The notes under the pieces are model-generated. The model made no database searches, was not told where the DNA came from, and saw only the letters and a list, made by a program, of their open reading frames with translations. Positions 1-7,904 of a stretch of DNA of 7,906 bases are shown piece by piece (positions within the stretch are counted from its first letter, which is position 1; every line of letters starts with the position of its first letter). The DNA comes from Gemmatimonadaceae bacterium (GTDB lineage: Bacteria > Gemmatimonadota > Gemmatimonadetes > Gemmatimonadales > Gemmatimonadaceae): assembly GCA_025453855.1 (NCBI GenBank), contig JALOPO010000163.1:1-7906 (forward strand). The letters are read 5' to 3'. The position numbers and the translations under genes are program-made.

Positions 1-621
1 CCCGAGCACGTGGCCGATCTCGTGGAGTGCCACCGCGCGCAGGGCGCGCGGATGCTGCACGATCCCGTCGCTGGCATGCGTGGCCAGCGTCACGTGCGCA
101 CGGCGGATGAAGCCGCTCGGCGTGCTCCACCAGACCGTCCGCCCGCTCTCGTCCATGGAGAGCTTCTCGGCCCAGAGCACGCGGACCTCCGCACCCACCG
201 AGTCCTTCACGAGCTGGAAGCGGACCGGGAGCCCCACGCGCTCCCACTCGCGGAAGGCATCGGCGACCATCGACGGGAAGCGGTCGTCCCACCCGACCAG
301 CGCGCGACCCGGCTGCACCCAGACACGGATCGGCTGCTGCGTGCGATCCTCCCAGCGACGCACGGTCGAGTCGCGCACCAGCAGGTAGTCCCCGAAGTAG
401 TTTCGGGTCGCGTCGGCCGCGCCGCGCGCGGGGCGCTTGTCATCGTCGTCGCCGAGGGCGGCGTGCGCGTGGCCGGCGTGCGCGTGACCGGCGTGCTCCA
501 CCATCACGTGCTGCTGCAGTCGCTCGGTCGTGCGGGCCGCCTCGCTCACCGAGACGGTCGGGACGACACCGGTCGCCGCTGGGGCGCACAGCAGGGCAAG
601 TGTGAGGAGACGACGACCCAT
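1..621 (-). CDS. Secreted matrixin-like zinc metalloprotease, N-terminal part (runs off window)
   Basis: A minus-strand frame stays open from 621 to the window edge (207 codons, no stop) and ends on HEIGHVLG. This is the first part of the zincin motif HExxHxxGxxH, in which two His bind zinc and Glu is the catalytic base; the third ligand lies outside the window. The N-terminus (MGRRLLTLALLCAPAATG) looks like a Sec signal peptide, so the enzyme should act outside the cytoplasm. Residues 43-61 are His-rich then Asp-rich (five His, four Asp). The segment from about residue 70 (NYFGDYLLV, then AFREWERVG, then RAHVTLATH before the zinc helix) resembles the strand-helix order of matrixin-type (M10-like) catalytic domains. 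An in-frame ATG at 630 is an alternative start (adds MDP); neither has a good Shine-Dalgarno. The gene is divergent from the acetoacetyl-CoA synthetase. The metalloprotease call is firm; substrate and subfamily are unknown. Confidence 0.8.
   Translation of the reverse strand, partial: MGRRLLTLALLCAPAATGVVPTVSVSEAARTTERLQQHVMVEHAGHAHAGHAHAALGDDDDKRPARGAADATRNYFGDYLLVRDSTVRRWEDRTQQPIRVWVQPGRALVGWDDRFPSMVADAFREWERVGLPVRFQLVKDSVGAEVRVLWAEKLSMDESGRTVWWSTPSGFIRRAHVTLATHASDGIVQHPRALRAVALHEIGHVLG
461..496. repeat. 15-bp tandem repeat (about 2.4 copies) inside the zincin gene
   Basis: Units start at 461, 476 and 491. The first two differ by one base (position 472 versus 487), and the third matches only for its first six bases. 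On the minus strand each unit encodes five residues of the type HAGHA, producing the His-rich patch at residues 43-53 of the metalloprotease. Because the unit is a multiple of three, copy-number change would alter the number of His residues without shifting the frame. Confidence 0.7.
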
Positions 622-677
622 CGGATCCATCCGGCGGCGGGGGCTTCCGTGCACGTCCAACGCACCCGAACGACGAA

Positions 678-706
678 TGGACCAGTCCGGCGTAACTTCC
701 TATAAC
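678..706 (+). promoter_or_regulatory. Predicted sigma70-type promoter for acetoacetyl-CoA synthetase
   Basis: TGGACC at 678-683 matches the -35 consensus TTGACA at four of six positions. TATAAC at 701-706 matches the -10 consensus TATAAT at five of six. The spacer is exactly 17 bp. It lies in the only noticeably AT-richer patch of the window (about 690-740), between divergent genes. Transcription would start near 713, giving a leader of about 137 nt before the start codon at 850. An 8-bp palindrome AACGCGTT (704-711) overlaps the -10 box and could be an operator. I found no comparably good promoter on the minus strand for the divergent metalloprotease, although the same AT-rich patch is the likely place for it. 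Confidence 0.45.
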
Positions 707-838
707 GCGTTGGAAATGAACGACATGCAGCTTTCGCTTTCCGCGTGCGGATCATCCGTTCCTGCGGACCTGGCGCCACACGCGGCCGTGCGCGCCGGGG
801 GCCGTCGGTGCCCGTGGTGTGGTGCCTGCGCCACGACC

Positions 839-845
839 GGGGTGA
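839..845 (+). promoter_or_regulatory. Ribosome binding site fixing the start of acetoacetyl-CoA synthetase
   Basis: GGGGTGA ends four bases before the ATG at 850. The frame is open further upstream to a GTG at 745, but that extension is Arg/Gly-rich and unlike the family. The protein from 850 (MTTVWTPDP) begins as synthetases of this family do. Confidence 0.6.
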
Positions 846-849
846 ACGG

Positions 850-2847
<1,998 letters not shown>

Positions 2848-2850
<3 letters not shown>

Positions 2851-2895
2851 CGCATCGCGCGCGGCGGCTGCGATGCCGTCGCGCGCGATGCGTCA
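2848..2895 (+). terminator. Large hairpin starting at the aacS stop codon, between convergent genes
   Basis: The arms 2848-2868 and 2875-2895 pair over 21 bp around a six-base loop (TGCGAT). The outer 15 bp are perfect. The single imperfection, 2864 with 2879, is a G-U wobble in the plus-strand transcript but an A-C mismatch in the minus-strand one, so the stem favours the aacS transcript. The left arm includes the aacS TGA, and the right arm ends five bases before the stop codon of the convergent lipoprotein gene. No T-tract follows on either side, so this is either a U-less terminator or a 3'-end-stabilising hairpin. Confidence 0.6.
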
Positions 2896-2899
2896 CCGG

Positions 2900-4090
2900 T
2901 CACGGTGCGAACGGCGGTGCCAGTGGCCGCCGTCGCACGCCGCCGCCACCGATGGTCGCGGGCGTGTTGTTGTCGACTGCGTGGAGAACGGCGACGATGC
3001 GCATCATGTCCTCGAACCAGGGGCCGCTGTTCGTGGACATGGGATAGCCGTAGCGCTGCGCGAACTCCTCCGCCACGCCCGCCTCGGCGTTCAGGTCGTA
3101 CGCATCCCACGCGCTGTCGTCGACGATGTAGGCGCCGTAGTCCTGCAGCGCCCGCGCGATGCGGCGTCCGGGGCGCGTCACGAGGCCGAGCGAGGCGAGC
3201 GAGATGGAGGGCGGGATCGCGAGCAGCGTCCCCTGCTCGACGGCGCGCACGCGTCCGCCGTAGACGCCGGCGGCGTAGTTGTCGGCGTTGCGGGCGGGCC
3301 AGCGATAGCCGGGGGTGCCGTCCGCGGCGTCGTAGAAGAGGTAGCGTTGCGCCCAGACGTTGAGCTTGAGCGCGTGGCGGATCGGGTCGTTGCCGGTCAG
3401 TTCGCCGAGGCGGATGCTCCCGCCGAGCCCCGAGAGCCCGGAGCCGCCGTGCGCGCCACGCAATCCGTCCGCGAAGATGTCCTCGAGCGGCTCGTTGGCC
3501 TGCGTGGCCGTCCACCCGTAGGCCGGGCCACCGGCCTCGCACCGCGCGAACGGCGCGATCCCGACCAGGCTGCGTCCATCGGGCTGGATGATCGTCGTCA
3601 CGTTGTTCGGCGTGCTCGGTGGCGCGGCGTCGGGGACGACGAGCGAGGCCGGGAGCCGCAGGCGGAGCCCGCCGATCCAGTCCCACTGCGGATTCGAGGT
3701 CCCGCTGCAGCGGCGCTCCCAGCTTCCCGGCGCGTAGACGGGCACGAGCGGATCGCCGTCGGCGGCGCGCACGATCAGCTCGCGATCGACGCCCATCCAG
3801 TTCGCGCGCTGGAAGCCCGCCGGGACGTAGACCGCGCCGTTCCCGATCGGGAGGTTCCACGGCGACTGCTGCGCGAAGGGCCAGCGGTAGACGTCGCGCG
3901 AGGTCGGGAACGCGGTCGATTCGGCATCGGTGCTGTCGATGCCGCGCGTGGTGCGCGGGGAGAGCGGATCGGCGTCACGCCGGTCGCAGGCGGCGATCGC
4001 GGCGGCGAGCAGTGCGGCGGCGAGCGCCCGACGTGCATGCACGAGCGGACGTGACGGGATCGTGACGGCGGTAAGCCGGGTCGTGCGCAT
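2900..4090 (-). CDS. Predicted lipoprotein, conserved-looking, function unknown
   Basis: The gene encodes 396 residues. The ATG at 4090 follows ACGGAG (4097-4102) with a six-base spacer, which supports this start. A positively charged N-region (R20 R21), a hydrophobic stretch and the lipobox IAAC place the lipidated cysteine at residue 35. Asp at the next position is the known inner-membrane retention signal in enterobacteria, but that rule is uncertain elsewhere. The mature part has ordered, Trp/Gly-rich blocks typical of a folded extracytoplasmic domain: SPWNLPIGNGAVYVP (76-90), a Gly-rich GGSGLSGLGGSIRLGEL near 212-228, HALKLNVWAQRYL near 236, a WPARNAD block near 265, and YGAYIVDDSAWDAYD near 317. 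It ends in a Gly/Arg/Pro tail. I recall similar proteins in other bacteria but cannot name a domain, and I see no catalytic signature to commit to. A carbohydrate-related role is possible, but this is only a guess. It converges on aacS. Confidence 0.85.
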   Translation of the reverse strand: MRTTRLTAVTIPSRPLVHARRALAAALLAAAIAACDRRDADPLSPRTTRGIDSTDAESTAFPTSRDVYRWPFAQQSPWNLPIGNGAVYVPAGFQRANWMGVDRELIVRAADGDPLVPVYAPGSWERRCSGTSNPQWDWIGGLRLRLPASLVVPDAAPPSTPNNVTTIIQPDGRSLVGIAPFARCEAGGPAYGWTATQANEPLEDIFADGLRGAHGGSGLSGLGGSIRLGELTGNDPIRHALKLNVWAQRYLFYDAADGTPGYRWPARNADNYAAGVYGGRVRAVEQGTLLAIPPSISLASLGLVTRPGRRIARALQDYGAYIVDDSAWDAYDLNAEAGVAEEFAQRYGYPMSTNSGPWFEDMMRIVAVLHAVDNNTPATIGGGGVRRRPLAPPFAP

Positions 4091-4110
4091 GGAACGCTCC
4101 GTGACGGGGA

Positions 4111-4153
4111 GTCGGCCGACGTGCGCGGACGTGTGCCTCGTGCGTCACGAGGC
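4111..4153. promoter_or_regulatory. Palindrome pair upstream of the lipoprotein gene (possible operator or leader hairpin)
   Basis: GTCGGCCGAC (4111-4120) is a perfect 10-bp palindrome. A second dyad has perfect 8-bp arms at 4135-4142 and 4146-4153 (GCCTCGTG / CACGAGGC) around three bases. Both lie 20-65 bp upstream of the lipoprotein start codon at 4090, where an operator or a 5'-leader hairpin would be expected. Short palindromes are common in DNA this GC-rich, so function is unproven. No convincing -10/-35 pair was found in the 4091-4317 gap, and I see no gene there. Confidence 0.3.
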
Positions 4154-4275
4154 GCGGCTTCGCTGCAGGGGGGGCACGCGCGGAGCGCCGAGGGAACGGC
4201 ACCTCGCGTGCGGCGCGCGAGCGGAGCGACAGTGCGGCGCGATCCGGGCATGCGCAAGCGGTCGCGAGCGTCGGC

Positions 4276-4313
4276 GCGCGCACGAGAACCGGTGCGCGCA
4301 CGCGAGCGCGCAC
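4276..4313 (-). terminator. Three-arm hairpin just downstream of the DxDGDG protein gene
   Basis: The arm GTGCGCGC at 4292-4299 can pair perfectly over 8 bp with either flanking copy of GCGCGCAC, at 4306-4313 (six-base loop) or 4276-4283 (eight-base loop). The nearest arm begins five bases past the stop codon at 4318, so a terminator of the minus-strand operon is the simplest reading. No T-tract follows. Confidence 0.4.
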
Positions 4314-4317
4314 GGCA

Positions 4318-4941
4318 TCAGCGCCCCGCGTTCCAGCGCTCGATGTCGAAACGGGCGAGGTCGATCGGAGCGAGCCCGCGCCCGGCCGCCCTCACGCGCC
4401 GCTTCATGGAGCCGTCAGGATCGGACGCGTGGAAGGTCGTCTCCTCGACGCGCACGAGCTGCCACGTGCGACGCCGCGGCACCCACGCGAAGGTGAAGTC
4501 GCTCCCCCAGCGCGAGGCCGAGCCGCCGTAATGATTGATGGTGAAGCGACCGCGACGCGCGCTGACGTTGACGAAGGGATCACCCATCATGCCGCCGCAG
4601 TTCGCGCACCACGTGCCGCGTGCGGAGTGCGCCGCGAGCCGCAGCGCGCCCTGCGCGTCGGCGACAAGCACCGCCACTTCGCGCGCACGCTCGGCATCGA
4701 CCGGCAGGCGCGTCGTCGTGTCGACCTGCTCGAGCACGACCACGTAGTCGGCGCGTCCATCGCCATCGAGGTCGGCGCGCGCGAGTCCGAGTACGCAACG
4801 GTCCCGCGCGAGCTGCGACCGCACCGCCGCGGGGACCGAGTCGGACGCCAGGCACTCGAGCGGCGTGCGCGCAGGACGCATGGCAGGTGCCGCAGCGGCG
4901 CCGAGCGGCAGCGCGGCGATGAGCAACCCTGGGATATGCAT
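4318..4941 (-). CDS. Small exported protein with Ca-binding-like DxDGDG motif and CxxCGG motif, function unknown
   Basis: The gene encodes 207 residues. The N-terminus (MHIPGLLIAALPLGAAAAPA) reads as a signal peptide, although it lacks the usual basic residue. ADLDGDGRADY (56-66) resembles the calcium-binding loop of FG-GAP/VCBS or dockerin-like repeats (D57, D59, D61, D65), but only one copy is present. Next come WCANCGGMMGDPF (111-123), with a CxxC pair, and the block INHYGGSASRW (135-145) with following aromatic residues. I recall this CGGMxGDPF...HYGGS combination in uncharacterised bacterial secreted proteins, but know no function. C30 and C49 could form a disulfide. The start at 4941 has no clear Shine-Dalgarno. 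Since the upstream gene stops 23 bp earlier, translational coupling is likely; a CTG overlapping that stop codon is a less likely start. It is probably co-transcribed with the DUF4399-type gene. Confidence 0.8.
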   Translation of the reverse strand: MHIPGLLIAALPLGAAAAPAMRPARTPLECLASDSVPAAVRSQLARDRCVLGLARADLDGDGRADYVVVLEQVDTTTRLPVDAERAREVAVLVADAQGALRLAAHSARGTWCANCGGMMGDPFVNVSARRGRFTINHYGGSASRWGSDFTFAWVPRRRTWQLVRVEETTFHASDPDGSMKRRVRAAGRGLAPIDLARFDIERWNAGR

Positions 4942-4964
4942 GCCGTACCAGCCGCTTGTACGGA

Positions 4965-5321
4965 TCAGCGCACGGTGATCGTGACCGGCGCCGAGACGAG
5001 GTCGGTGGAGATCACGCGATGCTGGAAGTCGCCGAGGACCGCGGTACCGGGCGCGGGAGGCTCGGCGTCGATCAGGAGGTGGAAGTGGCCGGCATTCGGG
5101 AAGTCGATCCCCGCCGGTGCCACGCCGTAGTTCTGCAGCCCGAACGCGATGGTCACCTTGCCGCGCACCACCGCGCCATTGGCGGGGGTGCGCAGGTAGA
5201 TCCGGGGCGCCGCCGCCGCCGATGCGGCCGCTGCAGGGGCCGGCGCCGCCTGCGCGTCGAGGGTGGCGGCGAGGGCGAGGAGCGCGACCGGGACGGCGAA
5301 AGCGGCACGACGACGGCGCAT
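4965..5321 (-). CDS. Small exported DUF4399-type protein, domain apparently shortened
   Basis: The gene encodes 118 residues. MRRRR followed by a hydrophobic stretch and DAQA (22-25) is a clear Sec signal peptide; an Ala/Pro-rich linker runs to about residue 38. The mature part matches the start of the DUF4399 domain as I know it: RIYLRTPANGAVV (40-52), then VTIAFGLQNYGVAPAG (56-71), then the hallmark GHFHLLID (78-85). It then passes through ten residues straight to LGDFQH (96-101) and the final strand VSAPVTITVR (109-118). The family normally has about 30 more residues here, including HFGGGQTE and a GxHTLQL strand. The frame is uninterrupted, so this is an in-frame loss or a divergent variant rather than a frameshift. 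The function of DUF4399 is not established. The start at 5321 is set by the signal peptide; no Shine-Dalgarno is evident. It leads a probable two-gene operon. Confidence 0.82.
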   Translation of the reverse strand: MRRRRAAFAVPVALLALAATLDAQAAPAPAAAASAAAAPRIYLRTPANGAVVRGKVTIAFGLQNYGVAPAGIDFPNAGHFHLLIDAEPPAPGTAVLGDFQHRVISTDLVSAPVTITVR

Positions 5322-5466
5322 TGCGCGTGAGGGCTGGAGGCGAGGAGACCGCACCGCACGCGAGCCCGGCGCGGTGCGCGAGCGTCGCCACGGCACGACG
5401 ACAGGGATCGTCGCGGCGCGACCACCCCCGTGCACGTTAGCGCCGACCGCCACCGCCAGCCACCGT

Positions 5467-5491
5467 GCGCCCACGCACCGCGCGTGGGCGC
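5467..5491 (-). terminator. Hairpin downstream of ptrB
   Basis: Perfect 10-bp arms GCGCCCACGC (5467-5476) and GCGTGGGCGC (5482-5491) enclose a five-base loop. On the minus strand the hairpin begins 14 bases after the ptrB stop codon. No T-tract follows. The rest of the 5322-5505 gap holds only weaker inverted repeats (8-bp arms at 5350-5357 / 5371-5378; 6-bp arms at 5396-5401 / 5408-5413) and no gene. The promoter for the 5321 gene should lie here, but I could not identify it with confidence. Confidence 0.55.
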
Positions 5492-5505
5492 CGGCGACGC
5501 GCGCG

Positions 5506-7668
5506 TCAGGGGACGACGCGACTCGCGAGCCCCACCTGGTCGAGGATGAAGGCGTAATCGAAGGCGACCTCCTTCAACCGCTCGTAGCGCCCCGACGAGC
5601 CGCCGTGTCCCGCGCCCATGTTCATGCGCAGCAGCAGCGGGTTGCCATCGGTCTTGCGCTCGCGCAGCCGCGCCACCCACTTCGTCGGCTCCCAGTACGC
5701 GACGCGGCTGTCGTTGATCCCGCTCGTGACGAGCAGCGCCGGGTAGCCCTGCGCCCGCACGTTGTCGTACGGCGAGTACTGGCGCATGTAGGCGTACTCC
5801 TCGGCCTTTGCCGGGTTGCCCCACTGCTCCCATTCCTGCGCGGTGAGCGGGATCGAGGCGTCGGCCATCGTGTTGATCACGTCGACGAACGGGACCGCGG
5901 CCACGATCGCCTTGAAGAGCGTTGGCGTCTCGTTGGCGACCACGCCCATGAGGAGGCCGCCGGCGCTCCCGCCGTTGGCAACCATCCGGTCGGCCGAGGT
6001 GTAGCGTTCCGCCACCAGGAACGACCCCACGTCCTCGAAATCCCAGAAAGTGTTCCGCTTGCGGAGCATCTTCCCGTCGTCGTACCAGCGACGCCCCATC
6101 TCCTGCCCGCCGCGCACGTGCGCGATGGCGTAGACCATGCCGCGATCGAGGAGCGAGAGGCGGCCACTGGAGAACGTGGGCTCGGTGGTCGCGCCGTACG
6201 AGCCGTAGGCGTAGAGGAGGAGCGGGCGCTGGCCGTCCCGCTCCAAGGGGGCGCGGTAGACGATCGAGACCGGGACCATCGTCCCGTCGCGCGCCTTCGC
6301 CATGCGCCGCTCGACCGCGTACTTCGTCCGATCGTAGCCGCCGAGCACCTCCTGCTCCTTGAGCACCCTGCGCGTGCGCGCCGCGAGGTCGTACTCGGTC
6401 ACCTGGCTCGGCGTGACGAGCGAGGAGTAGCTGAAGCGGATCGTGGGCGTGTCGAACTCGGGGTTGCCGGCCATGAAGACGCCGTACGCCGCCTCGGGGA
6501 AGGCGACATCGTGCGTGGTGCCGCTCGCGAGCTGCGTGACGCGCAACCGGCGCAGCCCCTCGCGCCGCTCGCTCACCACCGCCCAGTCCCGGAAGACGTC
6601 GATCCCCTCGACGAAGACGCCCTCGCGCGCCGGGAGCCAGTCGGTCCAGCGCGAGAGGTCGGCGGCATCGTCGGCGACGCGCGCGACCTTGAAGTCGGGG
6701 GCGCCGTCGTTGGTCACGATCCAGAAGTGCCCGCCGCCGTGGTCGACGTCGTATTCCACGTTCGGGCGTCGCTTCGCGATGAGGCGCGGGGCGCCGCTCG
6801 GCTTCGCGGCGTCGACGACGCGCCATTCCGACTGCGTGAAGCTCGACGCGCCGATGAGGACGAAGCGCCCGCTGCGCGTGCGGGTCACGCGCACGTTGAA
6901 GAGGACGTCCGGCTCGTGGAAGATCGCCACGTCCTGGCGCACGCTGGTGCCGAGCCGGTGGCGCCAGACGCGGTCGTTGCGCTTGGCGCTGTCGGTGGTG
7001 CTGTAGAAGAGCGTCCGGTTGTCGCTCGCCCACGCCAGCCCGAAGCCGAGCTTCTCCTTGCGATCGGGGAGCCACGTGAGGGTGCGCAGGTCGCGCACGC
7101 GGAGCGTGAAGTCCTCGTAGCCCGTGGTGTCGGTGAGGAGGGCGAGGAGTGTGCCGTCGGGGCTCACCTCGAAGCCGCCGAGGGAGAAGAACTTCTTCCC
7201 CTTCGCGGCCTCGTTCTGGTCGAAGATCACCTGCTCGGCGCCATCGAGCGTGCGCTTGCGGCAGAAGATCGGGTAGGCCTTCCCCTGCTCGGTGCGCGTG
7301 TAGTACCACCATCCGCCCTCGCGCTCGGGCACCGACAGGTCGGTCTCCTTGATGCGCCCGAGCATCTCGGAGTAGAGCGTCTCGCGCAGCGGGGCGAGGT
7401 GGCGCTGCATCGACTCGGTGTAGGCGTTCTCGCGCTCGAGGTGCGCGATGACGGCCGGATCCTCGCGGTTGCGGAACCAGGCGTAGTCGTCGCGTCGCGC
7501 CTCGCCGTGCAGCGTGTCGGTGCGCGGGCGCTTCTCGGCGACCGGCGGGGCAGGGGGCGAGGCGCTGCTGGCGGTGGACTGCGCTGGCATGCGGATCGGA
7601 GCGAGCCCGAGCACCGCACACGCGAGGAGCGTGGCGACGTCAGGGGCGATGGACGAGCGACGGGACAC
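5506..7668 (-). CDS. ptrB: Exported oligopeptidase B-type serine peptidase (S9A family)
   Basis: The gene encodes 720 residues; E. coli oligopeptidase B has about 686, and the excess is mainly an N-terminal signal sequence and Ala/Pro/Ser linker. S9A enzymes cut short peptides through an alpha/beta-hydrolase domain capped by a beta-propeller. The propeller spans about residues 75-450, beginning after YAWFRNREDPAV. The triad is S568 (NGGSAGG), D653 (SGINDSR) and H688 (GAGHGG), with spacings of 85 and 35 residues, the same as I recall for trypanosomal and E. coli oligopeptidase B. Two glutamates, E612 and E614 (QEWEQWGNP), match the pair that binds Arg/Lys at P1 in oligopeptidase B, so cleavage after basic residues is predicted. 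The start is a GTG at 7668, supported by GGAGG five bases upstream. A hydrophobic stretch at about 12-25 suggests periplasmic location, unlike the cytoplasmic E. coli enzyme. It appears monocistronic, with a hairpin after its stop. Confidence 0.92.
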   Translation of the reverse strand: MSRRSSIAPDVATLLACAVLGLAPIRMPAQSTASSASPPAPPVAEKRPRTDTLHGEARRDDYAWFRNREDPAVIAHLERENAYTESMQRHLAPLRETLYSEMLGRIKETDLSVPEREGGWWYYTRTEQGKAYPIFCRKRTLDGAEQVIFDQNEAAKGKKFFSLGGFEVSPDGTLLALLTDTTGYEDFTLRVRDLRTLTWLPDRKEKLGFGLAWASDNRTLFYSTTDSAKRNDRVWRHRLGTSVRQDVAIFHEPDVLFNVRVTRTRSGRFVLIGASSFTQSEWRVVDAAKPSGAPRLIAKRRPNVEYDVDHGGGHFWIVTNDGAPDFKVARVADDAADLSRWTDWLPAREGVFVEGIDVFRDWAVVSERREGLRRLRVTQLASGTTHDVAFPEAAYGVFMAGNPEFDTPTIRFSYSSLVTPSQVTEYDLAARTRRVLKEQEVLGGYDRTKYAVERRMAKARDGTMVPVSIVYRAPLERDGQRPLLLYAYGSYGATTEPTFSSGRLSLLDRGMVYAIAHVRGGQEMGRRWYDDGKMLRKRNTFWDFEDVGSFLVAERYTSADRMVANGGSAGGLLMGVVANETPTLFKAIVAAVPFVDVINTMADASIPLTAQEWEQWGNPAKAEEYAYMRQYSPYDNVRAQGYPALLVTSGINDSRVAYWEPTKWVARLRERKTDGNPLLLRMNMGAGHGGSSGRYERLKEVAFDYAFILDQVGLASRVVP

Positions 7669-7673
7669 GACGG

Positions 7674-7678
7674 CCTCC
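7674..7678 (-). promoter_or_regulatory. Strong ribosome binding site deciding the GTG start of ptrB
   Basis: On the minus strand GGAGG sits five bases before the GTG at 7668. It is the best Shine-Dalgarno in the window and favours this GTG over the internal ATG near residue 27 (MPAQS), which would remove the signal peptide. Confidence 0.7.
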
Positions 7679-7739
7679 GCGGTGGGACGAGCGCGGAAGG
7701 TGGCGTGCGGTGCGGCGGCGGGGCAGGGGCAGGTGACGG

Positions 7740-7765
7740 GGCGCCTCCCGCGCGAGCGAGGCGCC
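7740..7765 (-). terminator. Hairpin between the 7803 gene and ptrB
   Basis: Perfect 8-bp arms GGCGCCTC (7740-7747) and GAGGCGCC (7758-7765) enclose a ten-base loop. They lie about 37 bases past the stop codon of the rightmost gene and about 70 bases before the ptrB start. More GC-rich self-complementary sequence lies between 7780 and 7800. It may end the upstream transcript; no T-tract is present. No clear -35/-10 for ptrB is visible in 7669-7802. Confidence 0.35.
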
Positions 7766-7802
7766 TGCCCGCGCCCACCTGGGCCGGGCGGCCGCAGGCC
7801 GG

Positions 7803-7904
7803 TCAGCCGTCGAGCGTCTCGTGGAAGAAGGCGGCGACGTCGAGCACGAAGGGCGCCGCTGCGCCGGCGGGGTGCCAGGTGAGCGTGGCGTCGTGCACCG
7901 CCGG
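7803..7904 (-). CDS. C-terminal fragment of an unidentified protein
   Basis: The last 33 codons of a minus-strand gene end in TGA at 7803; the rest lies beyond the window. The fragment includes LTWHPAGAAAPFV followed by an amphipathic stretch LDVAAFFHETLDG. A terminal helix of this kind would fit an alpha/beta-hydrolase, but there is too little to assign a family. The reading frame was chosen because it has a balanced composition and an acidic/hydrophobic pattern like the neighbouring real genes, whereas the other two frames are Arg-rich. A hairpin at 7740-7765 probably separates it from ptrB. Confidence 0.5.
   Translation of the reverse strand, partial: PAVHDATLTWHPAGAAAPFVLDVAAFFHETLDG

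Noticed and set aside
430..450. DDDDK (enterokinase-like) sequence in the metalloprotease
   Set aside because: A five-residue match in an Asp-rich linker is easily chance; there is no reason to expect enteropeptidase processing in a bacterium.
595..621. Lipobox at LALLC in the metalloprotease signal peptide
   Set aside because: Leu at the position before Cys does not fit the lipobox, which needs a small residue there. A signal peptidase I site is more likely.
10..705. 231-codon plus-strand frame across the metalloprotease gene
   Set aside because: The minus strand carries a signal peptide and HEIGHVLG zinc site in a continuous frame. The plus frame has only biased composition.
745..849. Upstream GTG start at 745 for acetoacetyl-CoA synthetase
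   Set aside because: The extra 35 residues do not resemble the family N-terminus, and a good ribosome site precedes the ATG at 850.
3930..4531. Plus-strand frames across the 4091-4317 gap (3930-4496, 4121-4531)
   Set aside because: Almost entirely Arg, Ala and Ser with no plausible fold, and they overlap two well-supported minus-strand genes.
5153..7621. 822-codon open frame overlapping ptrB on the same strand in another frame
   Set aside because: Arg/Pro/His/Ala-rich composition throughout, while the ptrB frame holds the full catalytic triad and family motifs. It is a shadow frame.
7580..7668. Twin-arginine export signal in ptrB (R3 R4) or in the metalloprotease (R3 R4)
   Set aside because: Neither has the full S/T-R-R-x-F-L-K pattern, and the n-regions are short. 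Sec export is the simpler reading.
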